DNA of 64,000 bases from Desulforhopalus sp. (GTDB lineage: Bacteria > Desulfobacterota > Desulfobulbia > Desulfobulbales > Desulfocapsaceae), in NCBI GenBank assembly GCA_030247675.1, contig JAOTRX010000002.1, positions 806,001-870,000 on the forward strand, given 5' to 3'. The translations under genes were made by a program, and so were the position numbers. Position 1 is the stretch's first letter; each line of letters starts with the position of its first letter. A model generated the notes under the pieces. The model was not told where the DNA came from. It made no database searches and worked only from the letters and a program-made list of their open reading frames with translations. Below, one piece after another: positions 57,592-64,000 of the stretch.

Positions 57592-60244
57592 AATTCTTGG
57601 CGAGGTCGAAAGCGTCTGCCCGGAATGTCTCCGTCGTCTCAGCGGACGGCTGGTAGGCGATGGAGACCGGGTACGATTGGAAAAGTCCTGTCCCGACCAC
57701 GGTCCGTTTTCAGCGACCCTATGGCGCGGAAAGCCGTCCTTTTCCAGCTGGGTCCGGCCCAAGATACCTTTTTCCGGCGGTAACCGCGTACCGGCAGCCA
57801 GGGGCTGTCCGTACGACTGTGGCCTGTGCGAGGCCCACGGTCAGCGGACCTGCACCGTTCTCGTGGAAATCACCTCGCGCTGCAACCTGCATTGTCCGGT
57901 CTGTTTCGCAGATAGCGGCGACTCCGGCCCGGACCCCGACCTGGCGACGCTTACCAGGATGTTTAAAGAGATCATCGACCAGACCGGCGGCTGCAATCTG
58001 CAACTCTCCGGCGGTGAGCCGACCGTCCTCCCAGACCTGCCGGAGATTGTCGCAGCGGCGAGAAAGGCCGGTTTCACCTTTATCCAGCTCAACAGTAACG
58101 GCCTTGCCCTGGCAAGCGACCGAGGACTCGCAGGAAGGCTGCGCGATGCCGGGCTCTCTTCGGTCTTTCTGCAGTTTGACGGGCTTGGCGACGAGATCTA
58201 CACCGCCCTGCGCGGTCGCAGTCTGCTGGCTGAAAAGCTTCGGGCCATCGATGCCCTCTCTGCTGCCGGACTGACCATTGTCCTGGTGCCGACCCTGGTG
58301 CGCGGCGTCAATGCCGATACACTCTGGGAGATCGTACGCTTTGGCCTGGCCCGTGAGCCCCATGTGCGCGGTGTCCATTTCCAGCCGATGAGCTATTTCG
58401 GGCGCTTCACGGAAACGTTTACCCCCGATCACATCACCCTGCCGGAGATTATGACAGGTCTTGCCGGGCAGAGCGAGGGGCTCCTGAAAACCGACGATTT
58501 CCGGCCGCCGGGCTGCGAACATGCCCTCTGCTCATTTTCAGCCAAATACCTGGTGCTGGAGGACAAAAGCCTGCAACGGCTCGGCCAGGCCACCTGCGAT
58601 TGTACTCCGAGACCCGCCGAAGCCGGGGCGGCTACCGCCATTGCCGTCACGGCCCGGCAGTGGGGGCCGGCCCCAATGCCAGTCGATACCGCGGGCCACC
58701 CGCCGGCTGGCGACCTCGATGTCTTTTTGCGCAGGGCCCGCAGCCATACCTTCACGGTCTCGGCCATGGCCTTTCAGGATGCCTGGAGCCTGAACCTTGA
58801 GCGGTTGCGGGGCTGCTGTATCCATGTCGCGCAGCCTGGCGGACGCCTCATTCCCTTCTGCAGCTTCAACCTGACCGCCCGGGATGGACGGTCCCTGCAC
58901 CGGCCTCGCCGACAATCACCGGCAAAAAAAATTACCCCGGTGGACGGTCTGGTCGCCACCCGCTTGGGCCTGAACGGGCCGCTTCGCCGTGAGCAACTGG
59001 AAAGTGCCCAGCTGGATAGCCTGCGCCGAACCCTGCGCCATGTCCAGGCAAATAGTCCCTTTTACCGGGAGCGCCTGGCGGGATTTGTCCCGGAAGAGCT
59101 GAGGAGCCTTGCCGACCTGGCCCGGATACCGCTGTTGACGGCAGGCGACATCGCAGGCCAGGCCCATCGGCTGCTCTCGGTCTCGCAAAGCCAGGTGAAA
59201 CGTGTTATTACCATGCAGACCTCGGGGAGTACCGGAGTGCCTAAACGTGTATCCTTTACGGCCGAGGATCTGCTTGCCACCAGGGAGTTTTTTCTCCACG
59301 GCATGCACAGCCTGATGGGCGATGACGACCGGGTGCTGGTGCTGCTGCCCTTCGTCCAACCGGACAGTGTCGGCGACCTCCTCCTCCGGGCCCTTCAGGA
59401 TGGCGGGATCGCCGCCCAAGGACTGTGGCCGCCGCAGCCTTTGGCGACGGTGGCCGAGATTATTGATGAAAGAAAGCTGAACTGCCTCGTCGGCCTGCCC
59501 CAGCACCTGCTCGCCGTCGCCCACCATATCGGCCATGGCCTGGTGAAATCGATGCTGCTCTGTTCCGATTACGCCGCTCCGGCCCTGCGCCGCCGCATTG
59601 AGGCGGTCTGCGGCTGCCGGACCTTTCTGCATTACGGGGCGACGGAATCAGGCCTTGGCGGCGCGGTGGAATGCTTCGTGCATAAGGGTTGCCATATCCG
59701 CGAATCGGAGTTGCTGGTGGAGATCATCGATCCGGGCACCGGCGAGGTTATGCCTGATGGTCGGGTCGGCGAGGTGGTGATAACCACCCTTGGCCGGGAG
59801 GCCATGCCGCTCATCCGCTACCGGACCGGCGATATGGCGAGCCTTGACCGCTCCCCCTGCCGCTGCGGCGGGACAACAGCCCGGCTGGACCATATCCGCG
59901 GCCGTCTTGCCGGCAGCCGGCTGGCGGGTGGCCTGCTGCTCAGCCAGGATGTGGACGATCTGCTGTTTGAGATCCCGGGCTTGCTTGATTACCGGGTCAG
60001 CCTGGAGCGAGCGAATCCGGATCGGCTCCTGGTCGATTATGTCGCCACGGCTGCCACAGTCAATTTCGAAGAGGAAATCCGCCGGATGCTTCTGCAGATT
60101 CCGGCGATAAGCGATAGTTGTACCAATAAGAAACTTCTGATCGGGATGATTCGCCGGGTGAACGGTTTTGCCGCCACCCATACGGTTAAACGCACCATCC
60201 TTGATCAACGCGCGACGGGAGAACAGCATGCAGCAGATTCTTGA
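57584..60244 (+). CDS. Radical SAM protein (TrsS-like) fused to AMP-dependent CoA ligase
   Basis: 886 residues from ATG 57584 (overlapping the previous stop); an earlier in-frame start would lie within the previous gene. Residues 1-440 are a radical SAM protein: CPEC zinc-type pair near residue 11, GCPYDCGLCEAH near 72, and the cluster motif CNLHCPVC near 101-108, followed by LQLSGGEPTV. Residues from about 455 to the end are a phenylacetate-CoA-ligase-like adenylation domain: TSGSTGVPKRVSF near 546, HYGATESGLGG near 682 and YRTGDMASLD near 745. In Desulfovibrio vulgaris, as I recall, these are separate neighbouring genes (TrsS and the DVU_1553 ligase). The fusion supports joint action on one acyl substrate. 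Confidence 0.88.
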   Translation: MTEILGEVESVCPECLRRLSGRLVGDGDRVRLEKSCPDHGPFSATLWRGKPSFSSWVRPKIPFSGGNRVPAARGCPYDCGLCEAHGQRTCTVLVEITSRCNLHCPVCFADSGDSGPDPDLATLTRMFKEIIDQTGGCNLQLSGGEPTVLPDLPEIVAAARKAGFTFIQLNSNGLALASDRGLAGRLRDAGLSSVFLQFDGLGDEIYTALRGRSLLAEKLRAIDALSAAGLTIVLVPTLVRGVNADTLWEIVRFGLAREPHVRGVHFQPMSYFGRFTETFTPDHITLPEIMTGLAGQSEGLLKTDDFRPPGCEHALCSFSAKYLVLEDKSLQRLGQATCDCTPRPAEAGAATAIAVTARQWGPAPMPVDTAGHPPAGDLDVFLRRARSHTFTVSAMAFQDAWSLNLERLRGCCIHVAQPGGRLIPFCSFNLTARDGRSLHRPRRQSPAKKITPVDGLVATRLGLNGPLRREQLESAQLDSLRRTLRHVQANSPFYRERLAGFVPEELRSLADLARIPLLTAGDIAGQAHRLLSVSQSQVKRVITMQTSGSTGVPKRVSFTAEDLLATREFFLHGMHSLMGDDDRVLVLLPFVQPDSVGDLLLRALQDGGIAAQGLWPPQPLATVAEIIDERKLNCLVGLPQHLLAVAHHIGHGLVKSMLLCSDYAAPALRRRIEAVCGCRTFLHYGATESGLGGAVECFVHKGCHIRESELLVEIIDPGTGEVMPDGRVGEVVITTLGREAMPLIRYRTGDMASLDRSPCRCGGTTARLDHIRGRLAGSRLAGGLLLSQDVDDLLFEIPGLLDYRVSLERANPDRLLVDYVATAATVNFEEEIRRMLLQIPAISDSCTNKKLLIGMIRRVNGFAATHTVKRTILDQRATGEQHAADS

Positions 60245-61238
60245 TACGCTCATCAATACCCTGGTGAAGGGACAATCTGTGGTGCTCTGCGCCATTACCC
60301 ACAACCTCGGCTCGGCACCCCGAACCTCCGGTGCCCGGATGCTGGTTTTGGCCGACGGCACCACCTACGGCAGTGTCGGCGGCGGTGCCGTCGAAGGGAC
60401 CTGTCAGGCGAAGGCCAGGGAGCTTCTGCGTGGCGGACCGGCCTTTGCCGAACTGGACTTTCAACTGAACGCCACCTCCGCCGCCGAACAGGGCATGGTC
60501 TGCGGCGGTTCGGTGGCAATTCTGCTGCATGTAGTCGATCCCGAGTCGCTGCCCCTGCTGCGCACCCTGCAAAGCGACTATCTCCTTGGCAAACGCCCGC
60601 TGCTCCTCACCCTGCTGCCCCATGACAACCAGCCGCCCCGCCTGCTCCTCCTTGGTTCCGGGGAAGGGGATGTGCCGGTGCAGCTGCGGGACGAGCTCCT
60701 CCGCAAGAGCAGACGGGCGCCGTTTATCGCCGTCCATGAGGGCCGGGAGGTGTTTGTCGAGCCGCTGGTGCATCCGGGGCGCGTCCACCTGGTGGGCGCC
60801 GGACATGTCGCCCTTGCTACGGCAAAAATTGCTGCTTTTGCCGGTTTTGAGGTGGTGGTCATGGATGACCGCCAGAAATTTGCCAATAGCGAACGCTACC
60901 CCCAGGCAAGCAAGGTGCGGGTCCTTGAATCTTTTGGCGATTGCATAGGGGACCTCGGGCCCGACGATTATGTGATCATCGTCACCCGCGGTCACCTCCA
61001 TGACCGGGATGTGCTGGCCCAGGCCCTGCGCACTACCGCCGGCTACATCGGTATGATCGGCAGCCGGAGAAAGCGCGCTGCCGTTTATGAATCGCTGCGG
61101 GGTGAAGGTTTTACCGACGACGATCTGGCTCGCGTGCACTGTCCCATCGGTCTTGCCATCGGCGCCGACACCCCGGAGGAGATTGCCCTCAGCATTGTGG
61201 CCGAGTTGGTGCAGGTTCGCGCCGGGATGAACGGATGA
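60228..61238 (+). CDS. XdhC/CoxI-family molybdenum hydroxylase maturation factor
   Basis: 336 residues. XdhC N-terminal domain with GSAPRTSGARMLV and GSVGGGAVEG near residues 24-55, then a C-terminal Rossmann domain (HLVGAGHVALATAKIA near 200; YIGMIGSRRKR near 273). XdhC proteins sulfurate or insert the Mo cofactor into xanthine-dehydrogenase-family enzymes; here the target is presumably Mop. ATG 60228 is used because GGGAGAAC precedes it; the start overlaps the ligase end by 17 nt. Confidence 0.93.
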   Translation: MQQILDTLINTLVKGQSVVLCAITHNLGSAPRTSGARMLVLADGTTYGSVGGGAVEGTCQAKARELLRGGPAFAELDFQLNATSAAEQGMVCGGSVAILLHVVDPESLPLLRTLQSDYLLGKRPLLLTLLPHDNQPPRLLLLGSGEGDVPVQLRDELLRKSRRAPFIAVHEGREVFVEPLVHPGRVHLVGAGHVALATAKIAAFAGFEVVVMDDRQKFANSERYPQASKVRVLESFGDCIGDLGPDDYVIIVTRGHLHDRDVLAQALRTTAGYIGMIGSRRKRAAVYESLRGEGFTDDDLARVHCPIGLAIGADTPEEIALSIVAELVQVRAGMNG

Positions 61239-62338
61239 AACTTTCCGCGGTGATCCTGGCCGCCGGGTATTCGTCGCGGATGAACGGTTTCAAGCCGCTG
61301 ATGGAGCTTGGCGGGCGGAGCCTGCTTTACCGCTGTGCTGAACTGTTCAACCGGGCGGGGGTGAAGAAGGTGGCGGTGGTCACCGGCCATCGTCACGCCG
61401 AGGTCGCCGAGGAGGCGAAGCGCTGCGGTCTCACCTGCCTGCACAACTCCGGCTTCGACCAGGGCATGTATTCGTCGGTACGCCTCGCCGCCGGCCACTT
61501 TCTCAGGGTGGACGGCTTGTTCATCCTCCCCGTCGACATCCCGCTGGTCCGGTCGGCGACCATTGCCGCCCTCCTCGCCGCTTTCGACGGCAAAACCCTT
61601 GTCACCCCAACCTTTGCCGGAAAAGCCGGCCATCCGCCGCTGCTCCCCGGCCGGCTGCTGAAGCGCATTCTGACCTATGAGGGCAGGGGCGGGCTGCGCG
61701 CCCTACTGGAGAAAGAGCCGGGCCGGGAGATAGCCGTCTGGGACCGGGGCATCCTCCTTGATGCCGACACCGCCGAGGACTTTGCCGCCCTTGCGGCGCG
61801 CTTCGACCTCCTTGCCCAGGGCGAGAGAGAGGAGGCCATGGAACTTGCCCGGCTGGTCATGCCGGAAAAGGGCGTGGCGCATGGCCTGGCGGTGGCCGAA
61901 GTGGCGACGATTCTCGCCCGCGCCCTTAACCGCCATGGGCTGGACCTTGATGAACAGCTCGTCTATAACGCCGCTCTTCTCCACGATCTCGCCAAGGGCC
62001 AGGCGCAGCACGAGATCCGCGGCGCTGCTATGCTCAATCGCCTGGGCCTCGACCGGCTCGCCCCCCTCGTCGCCGGCCACCGCGACATCCCCCCTCCCTC
62101 CACCGGCCACCTCGGCGAAAAAGAGGTCGTCTGCCTTGCCGACAAGCTGGTCCGCGGCAGCCGACGCGTCCCAATCGAACAGCGCTTTGCCGAAAAGCTC
62201 GAACTTTATGCCACCGACCGCGACGCCTGCCGGGCCATCAACGGCCGGCGGCAAAACGCTCTGGCCCTGCAGGAAATGGTCGAGCAACACATCGGCCGAC
62301 CTCTCGAAGAGATTCTTGCCAACGACCTTGGTTGTTAG
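61235..62338 (+). CDS. MocA-like nucleotidyltransferase fused to HD domain (DVU_1551-like)
   Basis: 367 residues. Residues 1-190 are a GT-A nucleotidyltransferase like MocA/CTP:molybdopterin cytidylyltransferase: VILAAGYSSRMNGFKPL near residue 6, SGFDQGMYSSV near 79, LPVDIPLV near 98. Residues from about 215 to 350 are an HD domain with HGLAVAEVA (first His) and HDLAKG near residue 250. The transferase probably makes molybdopterin cytosine dinucleotide for Mop; the HD part may hydrolyse a nucleotide or phosphate in the same route. 4-nt overlap with the XdhC gene. Last gene of the operon. Confidence 0.9.
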   Translation: MKLSAVILAAGYSSRMNGFKPLMELGGRSLLYRCAELFNRAGVKKVAVVTGHRHAEVAEEAKRCGLTCLHNSGFDQGMYSSVRLAAGHFLRVDGLFILPVDIPLVRSATIAALLAAFDGKTLVTPTFAGKAGHPPLLPGRLLKRILTYEGRGGLRALLEKEPGREIAVWDRGILLDADTAEDFAALAARFDLLAQGEREEAMELARLVMPEKGVAHGLAVAEVATILARALNRHGLDLDEQLVYNAALLHDLAKGQAQHEIRGAAMLNRLGLDRLAPLVAGHRDIPPPSTGHLGEKEVVCLADKLVRGSRRVPIEQRFAEKLELYATDRDACRAINGRRQNALALQEMVEQHIGRPLEEILANDLGC

Positions 62339-62360
62339 ATTTCAAACGGGTCAAATAGAT

Positions 62361-62453
62361 CTAGAACTGAATTAAACCACCAATCCGTTTAAGTTCTGAC
62401 TTCGGTCTTTTGATGGCCTCATTGTCAGTCCTAAGAACCTCGATAGGTTTCAT
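62361..62453 (-). CDS. Possible 30-residue small protein
   Basis: The minus-strand frame from ATG 62453 to TAG 62361 encodes a charged 30-residue peptide starting MKPIEVLRTDNEAIKRPKS. A good ribosome site (AAAGAGGT) lies about 9 nt upstream. It is in the 275-bp gap between the mop operon and the AT-rich pair. No family is recognised. The ribosome site is the only support; it may be a remnant of a longer gene. Confidence 0.3.
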   Translation of the reverse strand: MKPIEVLRTDNEAIKRPKSELKRIGGLIQF

Positions 62454-62613
62454 GTTTTTTACCTCTTTTTTGCTTCTGATATTTTGGAAATATGTTACCC
62501 TTTGGCATACAATGAATACTGTATACTATCTATCCTCCTGCCAATCTTCTAAAGAAGATTAAGTTTAAAGAAAGCTGGCAACTCAATTGAATTTTTTACA
62601 TGGTAAGCATTTA

Positions 62614-63513
62614 ATGATCAATCCACCCACATATAACCGCCAAAAATTACTTTTATTTCTACTTGAATACGCTGGCGGTACGCTTAATAAAGTGGATCTT
62701 CAGAAACTACTATTTTTGTACTTACAGGAAACAGGCGTAAATTATTATGCTTTCGTACCATATCGTTTCGGTTGTTATTCTTTTGTTGCTGCTGATGATT
62801 TGGATTTATTGCAAAAGCGTGGCTGGCTGGAGCAGAACAAAAAAGAACTGAGATTGCGCAACTCAATAGCATCGTTGCCTTGGGTGAAAAATAATTCCGA
62901 GCGTACAGTGATTAAGGATTGGTTGAAACAAAAAACTAAAAGGGGTCAAGAACTTGTCCGAGAGGTTTACCGCAAGTACCCATATTATGCCATTAACAGT
63001 GAAATAAAAGGACAGCTTCTTGATAAGAAAGAACTAGCATTTGTGAATCAGGCAGGAGTAGTGATTTCCGACCCAAATCAGAAATCAATTTACACAATTG
63101 GCTACGAAGGTCTGCATATTGAGGAATATATCAATAGATTAATTCGTAAAGACATTAAACTCCTCTGCGATGTAAGGCAGAACCCATTGAGCCGTAAATA
63201 CGGTTTTTCTAAACGGAATTTAGCTGCTTTGTTGCCAAAATTTGGTATTGAATACCTTCATCTACCTGGTCTTGGGATTGAGTCGAAAATTCGTAAAGGT
63301 CTAACTAACAGTAATGATGTTAATATTCTTTTTGACAATTACAAAAAAAATCTACCGGAACGCCAAAATGAATTGACTAGAATCATCGGAGAATTCAAAA
63401 AGCATAAGCGAATTGCTCTTACTTGTTTTGAGAGAGAATCACAAAATTGCCATCGCCACTGTATAAGTGATTTTCTTGCCATTCATAGCAGAATTACAGT
63501 GTGCCATTTATGA
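62614..63513 (+). CDS. DUF488-domain protein with N-terminal SocA/DUF4065-like region
   Basis: 299 residues from ATG 62614 (a TTG 27 nt upstream is possible). C-terminal half is DUF488: IYTIGYEGLHIEEYINRL near residue 170, LLCDVRQNPLSRKYGFSK near 195, and CFERESQNCHRHCISDFL near 279. The N-terminal 110 residues (YNRQKLLLFLLEYAGG, then LQKLLFLYLQE and YRFGCYSF) resemble DUF4065/SocA-type domains found in toxin-antitoxin and phage-linked genes. Base composition is much more AT-rich than the rest of the window, which suggests horizontal transfer. Its stop overlaps the start of the next gene by 4 nt. Confidence 0.75.
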   Translation: MINPPTYNRQKLLLFLLEYAGGTLNKVDLQKLLFLYLQETGVNYYAFVPYRFGCYSFVAADDLDLLQKRGWLEQNKKELRLRNSIASLPWVKNNSERTVIKDWLKQKTKRGQELVREVYRKYPYYAINSEIKGQLLDKKELAFVNQAGVVISDPNQKSIYTIGYEGLHIEEYINRLIRKDIKLLCDVRQNPLSRKYGFSKRNLAALLPKFGIEYLHLPGLGIESKIRKGLTNSNDVNILFDNYKKNLPERQNELTRIIGEFKKHKRIALTCFERESQNCHRHCISDFLAIHSRITVCHL

Positions 63514-64000
63514 CAGAAAAGATTCTGATCACCGTTAAAACCTACCCAACATTATCAAGAAAATACGCAGAACTTGTGTGTACTGCTGGTATAACAGAAG
63601 GTGGAGAATGGCGGCGTCTTTACCCTGTTAGATTTCGTCAGCTTTATGAAGATCAGAAATATAGTAAATACCAATGGGTTGAGGCGAAAATAGAAAAATC
63701 CCTAAGTGACAGACGTCCCGAAAGCTACAAAATCATAGAAAACTCCTTGAATCCAATTGGGAAACCGCTATCGACTGATAAATTTTGGAGGGCAAGGCGT
63801 GAGGCTTTTTTCAAAAGGGTTGAGGTACATGAAAACTTAGCAATACTAATTGAAAAAGCACATAAAAATGAACTGTCATTGGCAATGTTCCGACCAAACC
63901 GCTTTTTGAGATTTGCGACCGAACTAATTGAAAGAGAGTGGGATATAGGAAAACTTGCAGATTTGGAAAAGCAAAAAAAACAATTACACTTATTCAAGGA
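63510..64000 (+). CDS. Unknown protein paired with DUF488 gene, 3' end outside window
   Basis: At least 163 residues from ATG 63510 to the window edge with no stop. N-terminal MTEKILITVKTYPTLSRKY and EGGEWRRLYPVRFRQL suggest a small beta-type domain; the rest is lysine- and glutamate-rich and helical. I do not recognise the family. It is translationally coupled to the DUF488 gene (4-nt overlap) and shares its AT-rich composition, so the two form one acquired module, possibly a defence or stress-related pair. That role is a guess. Confidence 0.65.
   Translation, partial: MTEKILITVKTYPTLSRKYAELVCTAGITEGGEWRRLYPVRFRQLYEDQKYSKYQWVEAKIEKSLSDRRPESYKIIENSLNPIGKPLSTDKFWRARREAFFKRVEVHENLAILIEKAHKNELSLAMFRPNRFLRFATELIEREWDIGKLADLEKQKKQLHLFK

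Overview
The window looks like a chromosomal segment of a Desulfobacterota sulfate- or sulfur-metabolising anaerobe, most likely in or near the Desulfobulbales. The evidence is a Desulfovibrio-type molybdenum aldehyde oxidoreductase with its long accessory operon, a polysulfide/thiosulfate-reductase-type operon, a fused alpha-beta acetyl-CoA carboxyltransferase, and generally GC-rich coding. No rRNA, tRNA, CRISPR array or complete insertion sequence was seen. The last 1.5 kb is clearly more AT-rich than the rest.

Layout: 0-1.0 kb, end of a type II secretion/type IV pilus ATPase. 1.0-4.3 kb, cell-wall enzymes (L,D-transpeptidase, VanX-type dipeptidase, PG-binding/CHAP hydrolase) and a phospholipase C-like protein. 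4.4-7.7 kb, two lipoproteins. 8.3-16.4 kb (minus), a PsrABC-like molybdoenzyme operon with a triple-rhodanese lipoprotein, a porin and small periplasmic proteins. 16.9-22.0 kb, a TPP-riboswitch operon for thiamine salvage and precursor import (thiM, thiE, thiD, thiZXY). 22-25 kb, mixed genes. 25.2-25.6 kb, a frameshifted pseudogene. 25.9-28.8 kb, Lrp regulator, alanine dehydrogenase, prfB with its programmed frameshift. 28.9-31.4 kb, lnt and a CorC-like gene. 31.8-35.5 kb, biotin carboxylase and fused carboxyltransferase. 36-39.5 kb, HxlR regulator, a dead monooxygenase gene, a DsbA-like protein, an AAA ATPase and a cupin. 39.7-43.1 kb, a DUF2156 gene facing a three-gene unit of NifB-like radical SAM, NapH-like ferredoxin and Tat-exported binding protein. 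43.7-48.2 kb, secreted protein, glycosyltransferase, SDR and thioesterase. 48.7-62.3 kb, a sigma-54 activator, a sigma-54 promoter, the Mop aldehyde oxidoreductase and its accessory operon. 62.6-64 kb, the start of an AT-rich accessory pair.

The most unusual feature is a dispersed repeat of about 54-56 bp, with five clear copies. Each copy begins and ends at a TA dinucleotide (one has TG at one end). Two copies lie inside protein-coding genes, in opposite orientations, and both keep the reading frame: the L,D-transpeptidase at 1.5 kb and the serine hydrolase at 23.4 kb. One copy sits in the stop codon of prfB and preserves it. Two form a tandem pair at 43.2-43.3 kb sharing one TA. Removing 54 nt between the duplicated TAs restores a plausible uninterrupted family sequence in both genes. 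This suggests a small mobile or formerly mobile element able to invade coding sequence, analogous to Rickettsia palindromic elements.

The Mop region is a coherent genetic unit. A GAF/PAS sigma-54 activator lies just upstream of a well-matched -24/-12 promoter, followed by the molybdenum hydroxylase, an FAD/Fe-S/CCG oxidoreductase, a zinc-ribbon protein, a methyltransferase, a C-GCAxxG-C-C protein, a radical SAM protein fused to an AMP-dependent CoA ligase, XdhC, and a MocA-like nucleotidyltransferase fused to an HD domain. Overlapping stops and starts in the last seven genes point to tight co-translation.
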